Shown: piece after piece, positions 1 to 5,622 of the stretch | Layout: the number at the start of each line of letters is the position of its first letter | Position numbering within the stretch: the first letter of the stretch is position 1 | From: Faecalibacterium sp. | GTDB lineage: Bacteria > Bacillota > Clostridia > Oscillospirales > Ruminococcaceae | DNA: 7,455 nucleotides | Assembly (NCBI GenBank): GCA_017483235.1 | Contig: JAFULE010000221.1 | Coordinates: forward strand, 1-7,455 | Direction of reading: 5' to 3' | Program-made: the position numbers and the translations under genes | The notes under the pieces: generated by a model | What the model was told of the DNA's origin: nothing | Seen by the model: the letters and a program-made list of their open reading frames with translations, nothing else | The model's database searches: none

Positions 1-2
1 AG

Positions 3-359
3 AAATGGAAGAACACCGGCCTTGACGAAGCCGCCGCCACCGAGAAGGCAAAAACGGTGGTCACCCCGCCGGGCTGCAGCGAGCACAACTGCGGCCTTGC
101 TGCCGACATCAACAGCCCCGAATACTACCCGCTGGAAGAACCCTTCAAAAACACCAAGGCCTACGCCTGGCTGTGCGCCCACGCCGAAGAATACGGCTTT
201 ATTCTGCGCTATCCCAAAGACAAAGAAGACATTACCGGCATTATCTACGAGCCGTGGCACTGGCGGTATGTGGGTGTGGAAAACGCCAAAGCCATCAACG
301 CCAGCGGCCTGTGTCTGGAGGAATACGTGGCCCAGCTGAAGCTGGATGCCGCGCTGTAA
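3..359 (+). CDS. VanY-type D-alanyl-D-alanine carboxypeptidase (peptidase family M15B), C-terminal part, 5' truncated
   Basis: Only the last 118 codons lie in the window; the reading frame is open from base 3, so the gene starts upstream. The protein is the catalytic part of a zinc D,D-carboxypeptidase, which trims the terminal D-Ala from peptidoglycan stem peptides outside the cytoplasmic membrane. Seen directly: the SxHxxGxAxD zinc motif as SEHNCGLAAD (His codon 84-86, Asp codon 105-107) and the downstream EPWHWRYVG block (Glu codon 249-251, His codon 258-260), which supplies the catalytic Glu and the third zinc ligand in this family. The spacing and the short C-terminal tail after WHWRYVG are normal. 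Two cysteines flank the first zinc His (PGC and HNC), and two more follow. Its membrane anchor or signal would be in the missing part. It lies 135 bases upstream of a lipoprotein gene that appears to have its own promoter. A vancomycin-resistance role is not implied: most chromosomal VanY-like genes are housekeeping peptidoglycan hydrolases. Confidence 0.9.
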   Translation, partial: KWKNTGLDEAAATEKAKTVVTPPGCSEHNCGLAADINSPEYYPLEEPFKNTKAYAWLCAHAEEYGFILRYPKDKEDITGIIYEPWHWRYVGVENAKAINASGLCLEEYVAQLKLDAAL

Positions 360-412
360 TGCCGTACACAAAAAGTTCACGGCAAAGATACGGTTTTGAC
401 CGCGCTGCGCGA

Positions 413-441
413 TTGCACCCGACCCCAAATTGTGATAGTAT
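413..441 (+). promoter_or_regulatory. Predicted sigma-A promoter for the lipoprotein gene
   Basis: A -35-like TTGCAC (413-418) and a -10-like TAGTAT (436-441) are separated by exactly 17 bases, in the AT-richer end of the spacer between the carboxypeptidase and lipoprotein genes. Transcription would start near 448 and give a leader of about 47 bases. Each box differs from consensus at one or two positions. This is the best candidate in the spacer, but it is a pattern match only. Confidence 0.45.
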
Positions 442-494
442 TAGACTGTTATCCAATGCAAAACTGCCAATACTTTTAAAGGAGGGCTTTTGAT

Positions 495-986
495 ATGAAA
501 AAGATTGTTTCCGCTTTGATTGCGGCCGTGCTGGCCATGGTGCTGTTTACCGCCTGCGGCGGTTCTTCCTCGGCGCCCGCTGCCAAAACTGCCGCTGAGG
601 TATACGACGCGGTGCTGGCCGCCAACACCATCTCGAACCCCCGTCAGCTGACCGACACCGACATTCAGTTTGAGTATCTGCTGGCCATGGAAGATGTGGC
701 CGAGTTTGCCGGTGTTGCCAGCAACGACGCCTATAACGCCGGTGTGGTGCTGGTGGTAAAGGCTGCCGAAGGCAAGGCCGACACCGTAAAGGCCGCGCTG
801 GAAGAGTACCGGCAGGGCTGGCTGACCGCTTCGGCCGGCTACACCGAGGACTATGCCACCGCCATTCCCAACGTGGAAAACGGTGTGCTGACCGCCAGCG
901 GTGATCTGGTGGTGATGGCATGGGCTTCCAACGAGTGCGCCGATGCCGCCGGCCTGTCGGCCGCTGTGGATGCCGCCCTGAAATAA
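495..986 (+). CDS. DUF4358-type lipoprotein
   Basis: A 163-residue secreted lipoprotein. The ATG at 495 is preceded by AAAGGAGGG at 478-486, 8 bases upstream. The N-terminus is MKK followed by a hydrophobic stretch (residues 4-20) and a lipobox ending F-T-A-C, so Cys21 would be lipidated and the rest held outside the membrane. Phe at the -3 position is a slight departure from the usual L/V/I. A Gly/Ser/Ala-rich linker (22-32) leads to a compact domain. Its pattern resembles DUF4358, known from Clostridia: an early 'hydrophobic-E-X-A' segment, a central VLVVKAAEGKADTVKAALEEYRQ, then a Y-rich turn and a final strand with VVMAWAS. DUF4358 has no established biochemical activity. In related gut Clostridia such genes often sit beside MBOAT and DHHW genes, as here, which suggests an accessory role in acylating a surface polymer; that is inference. 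The family call is from memory of the pattern, while the lipoprotein call is secure. Confidence 0.75.
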   Translation: MKKIVSALIAAVLAMVLFTACGGSSSAPAAKTAAEVYDAVLAANTISNPRQLTDTDIQFEYLLAMEDVAEFAGVASNDAYNAGVVLVVKAAEGKADTVKAALEEYRQGWLTASAGYTEDYATAIPNVENGVLTASGDLVVMAWASNECADAAGLSAAVDAALK

Positions 987-1004
987 TCCCCACACAAAGC
1001 AACG

Positions 1005-1033
1005 GCCGGTGCCCCTGCGGCACCGGCTTTTTT
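1005..1033 (+). terminator. Intrinsic terminator between lipoprotein and MBOAT genes
   Basis: A perfect 9-bp stem GCCGGTGCC (1005-1013) / GGCACCGGC (1019-1027) with a 5-base loop is followed at once by six T residues (1028-1033). This is a textbook Rho-independent terminator 18 bases after the lipoprotein stop codon. It ends only 29 bases before the MBOAT start codon, so it may act as an attenuator within a four-part operon rather than as an operon end. Confidence 0.85.
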
Positions 1034-1047
1034 AAAGCAAACGATAC

Positions 1048-1053
1048 AGGAGG
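1048..1053 (+). promoter_or_regulatory. Ribosome binding site fixing the TTG start of the MBOAT gene
   Basis: AGGAGG lies 9 bases upstream of TTG at 1063. There is no in-frame ATG near the N-terminus, and the protein starting at TTG has the MVFSxxxFLFxFLP opening typical of this family. The TTG start is therefore well supported. Confidence 0.85.
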
Positions 1054-1062
1054 AATTCACCC

Positions 1063-2505
1063 TTGGTTTTCAGTACAATTATTTTCCTGTTCCGATTTTT
1101 GCCCATTACACTGGCGCTGTATTACCTCGTTCCGTACAAGCTGAAAAACACGGTGCTGTTCATCTGCAGTCTGGTGTTCTACTGCTGGGGCGAGGTAAAG
1201 TTCTTCCCGGTGATGGTGGCGCTGATCCTGATCAACTACATTTCCGGCCTTGGGCTGGAATGGGCCGACAGGCGGGCCGAAAAAACCGGCAAGGAACAAA
1301 AAGGCCTGCGGCTGTTCTGGCTGCTGTTTGCAGTGGTGGGCAGTCTGTCGATGCTGCTGTACTTTAAATATGCCAACTTCCTGATCGGCACCGCCAACAG
1401 CCTGCTTGGCCTTACCATGCCGCTGATCAAGGGCATCGAGGTGCTGCCGCTGGGCATCAGCTTCTACACCTTCCAGACCCTGAGCTATTCCATCGACGTA
1501 TATCGCCGCGCCGTAGCCACCGAGCATAACATCATCGACTTTGGCGCCTATGTGGTCATGTTCCCCCAGCTGATCGCCGGCCCCATTGTAAAATACCGCG
1601 ATGTGTCCGACCAGCTGCATGTGTACAAGGGCCGCTACAATCTGGCCCAGCTGGAAGAGGGTGCCACCATTTTCACCTTCGGTCTGGCCAAAAAGGTGCT
1701 TTTGGCTGATACGGTGGGCGCTTTGTGGAACGACATCATCGGCGTGGCTGCCGACCCCACCGTAACCTTTGTGGGGCTGCAGAACGCCAGCACCGGGCTG
1801 GTGTGGCTGGGCGTGCTGGCCTATTCGCTGCAGCTGTACTTCGATTTTTCGGGCTATTCCATGATGGGCATCGGCATGGGCAAAATGCTGGGCTTCGACT
1901 TCCCGCCCAACTTCGAGTACCCCTATATCAGCCGTTCCATCACCGAGTTCTGGCGCCGCTGGCACATGACCCTGTCGGGCTGGTTCCGCGAATATGTCTA
2001 CATTCCGCTGGGCGGCAACCGCAAGGGCAAGCGCCGCCAGATCATCAACCTGTTTGTGGTGTGGCTGCTGACCGGCATCTGGCACGGCGCCAACTGGAAC
2101 TTTATCTGCTGGGGCCTGTACTACTTTGTGCTGCTGATGATCGAAAAGCTGTTTTTGCTCAAGCATCTGCAAAAGGGCAAGGTGTGGCCCCACATCTACA
2201 CCCTGTTCCTTGTAGTGGTGGGCTGGGCCATGTTCGTGGGCAACGACAAGGGCGTGCAGTTCGGCCTGCTGTTCCAAAAGCTGTTCATCCCCTCGGGCGG
2301 CGTATCCGCGGCCTATTTCCTGCGCAACTACGCGGTGCTGCTGGTAGTATCGGTGATCTGCTGCACCCCGCTGATCGAAAAGATCTGGCTGTGGCTGAAA
2401 AAGCGCACCGCCACCCGGCTGATCACTCTGGGCGTTCTGCTGGCCATGAGCATCGCCTACGTGGTGGGCAGCACCAACAGCCCGTTCCTCTACTTCAACT
2501 TTTAA
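1063..2505 (+). CDS. MBOAT family membrane O-acyltransferase (AlgI/DltB class)
   Basis: A 480-residue polytopic membrane protein, complete at both ends. MBOAT proteins of this class move an acyl group (often acetyl, or D-alanyl in DltB) across the membrane to modify an extracellular polymer. Seen directly: the opening MVFSTIIFLFRFLPITLALYYLVP; the family block LPLGISFYTFQTLSYSIDVYR; FPQLIAGPIVKY; FDFSGYSMMGIGMGKMLGF; FWRRWHMTLSGWFREYVYIPLGGNRKG (His301); and LLTGIWHGANWNFICWG (His341, the invariant MBOAT histidine). It ends in SPFLYFNF, close to the family's usual FIYFQF tail, so nothing is lost at the C-terminus. Length is normal for the family (about 460-520). The stop codon is 16 bases before the DHHW gene, so the two are almost certainly co-transcribed. 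The start is TTG with a strong AGGAGG. The substrate polymer cannot be read from the sequence: no alginate, teichoic-acid or dltA/dltC genes are in the window. Confidence 0.95.
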   Translation: MVFSTIIFLFRFLPITLALYYLVPYKLKNTVLFICSLVFYCWGEVKFFPVMVALILINYISGLGLEWADRRAEKTGKEQKGLRLFWLLFAVVGSLSMLLYFKYANFLIGTANSLLGLTMPLIKGIEVLPLGISFYTFQTLSYSIDVYRRAVATEHNIIDFGAYVVMFPQLIAGPIVKYRDVSDQLHVYKGRYNLAQLEEGATIFTFGLAKKVLLADTVGALWNDIIGVAADPTVTFVGLQNASTGLVWLGVLAYSLQLYFDFSGYSMMGIGMGKMLGFDFPPNFEYPYISRSITEFWRRWHMTLSGWFREYVYIPLGGNRKGKRRQIINLFVVWLLTGIWHGANWNFICWGLYYFVLLMIEKLFLLKHLQKGKVWPHIYTLFLVVVGWAMFVGNDKGVQFGLLFQKLFIPSGGVSAAYFLRNYAVLLVVSVICCTPLIEKIWLWLKKRTATRLITLGVLLAMSIAYVVGSTNSPFLYFNF

Positions 2506-2521
2506 GAAAGGCGGCTGAACC

Positions 2522-3739
2522 ATGAGAAGATCCAACCATTCCGACAGCCGCTTTACCGCGGCCGTCAATGAATTTTTGAAATACCCTGCGCTGGTGCTGT
2601 TTTTTGTGGTGCTGTTCGGGCCGTTTGCCATCGACGTGGCCACCCCCGACAAAGCACGCAGCGAGCTGGAAAACACCACCCTGCAGCAGCGCCCCAGCCT
2701 GAGCCTTACCGGCAAAAGCTTTTCGGGCATGGTAACCGCCGTAAACGACTTTTTCATCGATTACGGCGATTATGTCAAGGATCAGGTATCCGGCCGGGAT
2801 GGCTGGGTACAGCTGCAGGCCGGGTTTGAGACCCTTCTGTTCCAGAAGACCCAAAGCGGCGGCATGCTGCTGGGCGAGGGCGACCGGATGTTCGCCCGCA
2901 CCTTTGGTCTGCTGGCCGAAGAAGAAAAACGGCTGCCCCTGAACACCAAGGCAGTCGGCGCGCTGGCCACCCGCTGGCCCGGCAAGGTGACCGTGCTGCT
3001 GGCCCCGTCGGCTTCCACCATTTATGCCGATGCGGTGCCTGCCAATGCCCCCCTGATCGACGAAAACGCTTATCTGGACAAGGCCTTTGCCGCCTTTACT
3101 TCCGCCGGTGCCGCGGTGGTGGATGTGCGCGAGCCCCTGACCACCCACGCCGACGAGTACCTGTACTACCGCACCGACCACCACTGGACTACCCTTGGCG
3201 CTTACTACGCTTATGCTGCCTACTGCGAAAGCCTTGGCCTTACCCCCTTTGACCGTGCGCTGTACACCGCGGTGGAGATCCCCGGTTTTTACGGCACCAG
3301 CTACGCCAAGGCCCGCACCGCCAGCGCCGTGGCCGACAGCATCACCTATTACCCCATGGACAACCGGATGCAGCTGTATCAGGTAAACCCCATGGACGGC
3401 AGCGTGGCCCCCATGGACCAGCCGCTGAGCCTGTACAACGAAGCCCAGTGGGAAAAATACGACAAGTATGCAGCCTTTTTGCACGGAAACAACGGCTTTG
3501 CCCGCATTGAGGGCGACGGCAAGGGCAAGGTGCTGGTGATCAAGGACAGCTACGCCAACAGCTTTATCCCCTACCTGACCGACAACTACGCCCAGATCGA
3601 CGTGGTGGATTTCCGCAGCTTTGCCAGCAGCCCGGACCCGGTGATCCGCGAAAACGACTACGACAACATTCTGGTGCTGTACAGCTTTGCCAGCTTTAAG
3701 GCCGACCAGTACCTGTACCGCGCCGGCCTCGAGCGATAA
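2522..3739 (+). CDS. DHHW family protein (AlgJ/AlgX-like SGNH-type acyltransferase partner of the MBOAT protein)
   Basis: A 405-residue membrane-anchored extracytoplasmic protein. The ATG at 2522 follows GAAAGGCGG (2506-2513). A basic N-terminus precedes one hydrophobic segment (about residues 22-41), with no clear cleavage site, so it is probably a signal anchor. A region ENTTLQQRPSLSL (about 50-62) matches the 'E-N-R-x-L-A-x-x-P' opening typical of the family. The name-giving motif is TDHHWTTLGAYYAY (Asp219-His220-His221-Trp222), and a late VIKDSYANSFIPYL carries Ser343. In AlgJ and AlgX the D-x-H pair and a late Ser form a Ser-His-Asp triad that accepts an acetyl group and transfers it to alginate. 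Asp219, His221 and Ser343 are the likely equivalents here, by analogy. It lies 16 bases after the MBOAT gene and is the likely last gene of the operon. Its polymer substrate is unknown, and esterase activity rather than transfer is possible. Confidence 0.9.
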   Translation: MRRSNHSDSRFTAAVNEFLKYPALVLFFVVLFGPFAIDVATPDKARSELENTTLQQRPSLSLTGKSFSGMVTAVNDFFIDYGDYVKDQVSGRDGWVQLQAGFETLLFQKTQSGGMLLGEGDRMFARTFGLLAEEEKRLPLNTKAVGALATRWPGKVTVLLAPSASTIYADAVPANAPLIDENAYLDKAFAAFTSAGAAVVDVREPLTTHADEYLYYRTDHHWTTLGAYYAYAAYCESLGLTPFDRALYTAVEIPGFYGTSYAKARTASAVADSITYYPMDNRMQLYQVNPMDGSVAPMDQPLSLYNEAQWEKYDKYAAFLHGNNGFARIEGDGKGKVLVIKDSYANSFIPYLTDNYAQIDVVDFRSFASSPDPVIRENDYDNILVLYSFASFKADQYLYRAGLER

Positions 3740-3752
3740 GGGAAGGTTTTTT

Positions 3753-3774
3753 CCGCTTTCTTGAAAGAAAGCGG
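3753..3774. repeat. Palindromic stem-loop after the DHHW gene
   Basis: A perfect 10-base inverted repeat, CCGCTTTCTT (3753-3762) / AAGAAAGCGG (3765-3774), has only two bases between the arms, so about 8-9 pairs can form in practice. Six T residues precede it on the plus strand (3747-3752), and the next T run is nine bases or more downstream (3785-3789), so it is a poor intrinsic terminator. I recall similar palindromes as recurrent intergenic elements in Faecalibacterium-like genomes, but cannot confirm that from this window. Confidence 0.7.
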
Positions 3775-3793
3775 AGCAAAGAACTTTTTAACC

Positions 3794-3817
3794 GCGGAAC
3801 ACAATGCTTTGTTCCGC
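3794..3817. repeat. Second intergenic inverted repeat
   Basis: An 8-bp perfect stem, GCGGAACA (3794-3801) / TGTTCCGC (3810-3817), encloses an 8-base loop. There is no T run on either side, so it is not a terminator by itself. It lies between the palindrome at 3753-3774 and the bidirectional terminator at 3835-3871. Confidence 0.6.
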
Positions 3818-3834
3818 ACACAAAACGCAAAAAG

Positions 3835-3877
3835 CAGCCCGCAGTTTTTCGCACAGAAAAACCGCGGGCTGTTTTTT
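3835..3877. terminator. Bidirectional intrinsic terminator between the DHHW gene and the minus-strand membrane-protein gene
   Basis: A 16-base arm pair (3835-3850 and 3856-3871) pairs along its length with one A/C mismatch and a 5-base GCACA loop. On the plus strand it is followed by six T (3872-3877). On the minus strand the outer flank reads CTTTTT (complement of AAAAAG at 3829-3834). It therefore suits both convergent transcripts: the end of the MBOAT-DHHW operon and the end of the minus-strand gene, whose stop codon is 9 bases from the T run. Confidence 0.88.
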
Positions 3878-3885
3878 ACTTTTCT

Positions 3886-4740
3886 TCACCCCTGCTGCAG
3901 TGTCTGCAGGGTACGGCGGGCCAATGCACACATCTCGGCACTGGCTTCCAGCGGCGAAACATTCACCATACACTCGTAATAACGGTGGATGCGCACCAGA
4001 TCATGATACACACTGCGCACAGCCGCATCCTGCTGATGCAGCAGTTCCAGAACAGGTTCCAGTCGCCGACCCTTGTTCTGCTGCAGCTGGTGCAGCACCG
4101 TTTGCGGCAGCCGGGCGCAGCAGACTGTCTGAATACGGTCATACAGGTCGATAAATTCCGCCGCGCTGCCGGCCGGCCCGCGGCTGCGGCTGAGCCGTTT
4201 TTTCAATCTGGCGGCTTCTTTTTCCAGACATTTGGGGTCGATGACCAGAATGGAATAGTACACAATCAGCCCCAGCGACGAAAGCAGCGACAATACGAAT
4301 TCATTGCAGAACAACCGATAAAAAAACACATAGCGGCTTTCGGCCGAGGGCACCGGGCTGTACATCAGTACAAGGCTGACCAGCAGGGTCATCATAACCG
4401 TATAGCTGATGATCCAGACCAGATACTTGAACCGCCGCTTGACACCGTCGATGATATAATCCAGGGTGGCATCGCCTGCCGAAAGAGCATCCATGCGGGA
4501 AAGAAAAAAGGTGTAGCCCGCCATTGTGATGCCGTACAGCCCGGCCACCACCTCGGCGCCGGTGCCGATCACCGACATCAGGGCATCTGCCCCGGGGAAC
4601 ACACTGCCCTTGCCGGACAGCCAGAGCACCAGCAGTTGGGCGCCGGCCATCAGTATCAGAAGCCCGGGAACCGACAGCAGTCTGGCTGCCGTTTCACCGC
4701 CCGACAACGGCACAGTGGTACGAGAGGGAATTTTCAGCAT
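3886..4740 (-). CDS. Four-helix membrane protein of unknown function
   Basis: A 284-residue integral membrane protein; I do not recognise the family. The frame stays open upstream to 4935, but ATG at 4740 is preceded by AAAGGAG (4755-4749) at 8 bases, and the longer start would lie upstream of any plausible promoter. Hydrophobic segments fall at about residues 21-43, 53-80, 106-127 and 147-167. The loop after segment 2 (KRRFKY) and the region after segment 4 (EKEAARLKKRLSRSR) are strongly basic, predicting N-in/C-in topology. The last 110 or so residues are a charged, helix-rich cytoplasmic domain with many Leu and Gln (LHQLQQNKGRRLEPVLELLHQQ), possibly coiled-coil. No catalytic motif or transporter signature is visible. 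It is divergent from a TetR-family regulator gene with overlapping predicted promoters, so control by that regulator is a reasonable guess. Its gene ends at the bidirectional terminator it shares with the DHHW gene. Confidence 0.8.
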   Translation of the reverse strand: MLKIPSRTTVPLSGGETAARLLSVPGLLILMAGAQLLVLWLSGKGSVFPGADALMSVIGTGAEVVAGLYGITMAGYTFFLSRMDALSAGDATLDYIIDGVKRRFKYLVWIISYTVMMTLLVSLVLMYSPVPSAESRYVFFYRLFCNEFVLSLLSSLGLIVYYSILVIDPKCLEKEAARLKKRLSRSRGPAGSAAEFIDLYDRIQTVCCARLPQTVLHQLQQNKGRRLEPVLELLHQQDAAVRSVYHDLVRIHRYYECMVNVSPLEASAEMCALARRTLQTLQQG

Positions 4741-4748
4741 AGAACAGT

Positions 4749-4755
4749 CTCCTTT
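4749..4755 (-). promoter_or_regulatory. Ribosome binding site deciding the start of the minus-strand membrane-protein gene
   Basis: On the minus strand AAAGGAG stands 8 bases before ATG at 4740. It rules in this start over the in-frame upstream codons between 4743 and 4935, none of which has a comparable site and all of which read through the long hairpin. Confidence 0.8.
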
Positions 4756-4773
4756 ACAAAATTGTTCGGCCTC

Positions 4774-4834
4774 TTTTCTGTTTCCGGGCTGTACGGCATT
4801 GGGGAGCAGGGCCGCACAGCCCGGAAACAGAAAA
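4774..4834. repeat. Long, nearly perfect hairpin in the leader of the membrane-protein gene
   Basis: A perfect 19-base inverted repeat, TTTTCTGTTTCCGGGCTGT (4774-4792) and its complement (4816-4834), extends inward by four further pairs after one A/C mismatch (4794-4797 with 4811-4814), leaving a 13-base loop (4798-4810). On the plus strand it is followed by further A residues (to 4838), and on the minus strand by AAAAGAGG, so neither strand shows a terminator T tract after the stem. It lies between the predicted minus-strand promoter and the ribosome binding site at 4749-4755, so it would be in the 5' untranslated leader of that mRNA. Confidence 0.85.
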
Positions 4835-4885
4835 AAAAGGAGAGAATGTCGGTTTTTAGCTGCGGTGCAAAAGCTGCCGACAGCA

Positions 4886-4914
4886 TTGCAAATCTGCGAT
4901 GATTCTACTATAAT
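4886..4914 (+). promoter_or_regulatory. Predicted sigma-A promoter for the tetR gene
   Basis: TTGCAA (4886-4891), 17 bases, then a perfect TATAAT (4909-4914). The start site would be near 4921, giving a leader of about 80 bases before ATG 5002. This is the best promoter-like sequence in the window. Confidence 0.75.
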
Positions 4915-4935
4915 TTCCCTTAGGCAGATACACAA
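4907..4935 (-). promoter_or_regulatory. Possible divergent promoter for the membrane-protein gene
   Basis: On the minus strand TTGTGT (4935-4930), 17 bases, then TATAGT (4912-4907). Its -10 box overlaps the plus-strand TATAAT by four bases. The match is moderate, but the spacing is ideal and the gene needs a promoter somewhere in this spacer. A start near 4900 would place the long hairpin in the leader. Confidence 0.4.
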
Positions 4936-5001
4936 GCAATACTACCTGCAAAAGTGTTGGATTTCCGACAGCCGCACAAATACTGATCAAAGGAGTTTGC
5001 T

Positions 5002-5622
5002 ATGGAAAAACGGGAATACCGCAGCGCGGTGCGTTCGCGTCGGCTGATCCGGGAGGCTTTTCTGCAGATGCTGCGCGAAAAAGAGCTGGAGCGCATTACG
5101 GTAACCGACATTGTGCGCCGGGCCGACATCAATCGTTCGACCTTTTACGCCCACTATCAGGACCTGCGGGCTGTGCTGGAAGAAATTCAGAACGAAGCCA
5201 CCCAGCGCACCCTTGCACTGGTGAAAGAACTGCGATATGACACCATCTTCCGCCAGCCGGAACTGTTTATGCAGACCCTGTGCGGCCCTCTTCTGGCCGA
5301 AAACCGCGAGCTGTACCGTCTGCTGGGCAGCAGCGAATATGCCCGCCGCCAGATCGAGGTGATGAAAGCCGATTTTGCCCAGTCGGTACTGACCAGCCCC
5401 GACCTGCCGGCGTCGCTGCGCGGCTCGAAGCCGTTCCGCATTCGAATCAGCTTTTTTATTGCAGGGGTATTCGATGTTTACCTGCAATGGCTGCAGGGCA
5501 GCCTTGACTGCCCGGCAGAGGTGGTTTCGCAGGAGGTTGCCGCCCTGATCCGGGCCACCGTACAGGCCTATCCGACAGACGACGGCCTTCTGGCCGCCTT
5601 TCAGGCCACATTACCGCAATAA
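5002..5622 (+). CDS. TetR/AcrR family transcriptional regulator
   Basis: A 206-residue DNA-binding regulator. ATG 5002 has AAAGGAG at 4989-4995, 6 bases upstream. The N-terminal domain is typical: helix 1 with RSRRLIREAFLQMLREK (12-27), then the helix-turn-helix ITVTDIVRRADINRSTFYAHY (about 32-52), which includes the signature S/T-x-F-Y-x-H-Y. The C-terminal ligand and dimer domain (about 60-206) is helical, with a hydrophobic late helix FRIRISFFIAGVFDVYLQWLQG. The overall form resembles TetR members with the C-terminal domain seen in DhaS-like regulators, but the ligand cannot be told. TetR proteins usually repress their own gene and a neighbour. The divergent membrane-protein gene, with its overlapping predicted promoter, is the obvious candidate target. 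The gene is monocistronic, ending 1 base before a strong terminator hairpin shared with convergent dnaJ. Confidence 0.93.
   Translation: MEKREYRSAVRSRRLIREAFLQMLREKELERITVTDIVRRADINRSTFYAHYQDLRAVLEEIQNEATQRTLALVKELRYDTIFRQPELFMQTLCGPLLAENRELYRLLGSSEYARRQIEVMKADFAQSVLTSPDLPASLRGSKPFRIRISFFIAGVFDVYLQWLQGSLDCPAEVVSQEVAALIRATVQAYPTDDGLLAAFQATLPQ

Noticed and set aside
360..384. Possible terminator after the carboxypeptidase gene: TGCCGT / ACGGCA
   Set aside because: Only a 6-bp stem with a 13-base loop and no T tract directly after it; too weak to call.
1057..2757. Long minus-strand open frame (566 codons) opposite the MBOAT and DHHW genes
   Set aside because: It is antisense to two well-supported genes, its product is His/Gln-rich low-complexity with no recognisable domain, and it has no ribosome binding site. 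GC-rich third positions keep the opposite strand open.
3985..4902. Plus-strand open frame (305 codons) opposite the membrane-protein gene
   Set aside because: The product is Gln/His/Arg-rich without motifs, whereas the minus strand encodes clear membrane segments with a proper ribosome binding site.
4741..4935. N-terminal extension of the minus-strand membrane protein up to 4935
   Set aside because: The added residues are encoded largely by the long hairpin and the promoter region, with no ribosome binding site; ATG 4740 has AAAGGAG at 8 bases.
2538..4976. Identical 13-base word TTCCGACAGCCGC at about 2538 and about 4963
   Set aside because: A single 13-base match within 7.4 kb is expected by chance at a fair rate, and the first copy is inside the DHHW coding sequence.
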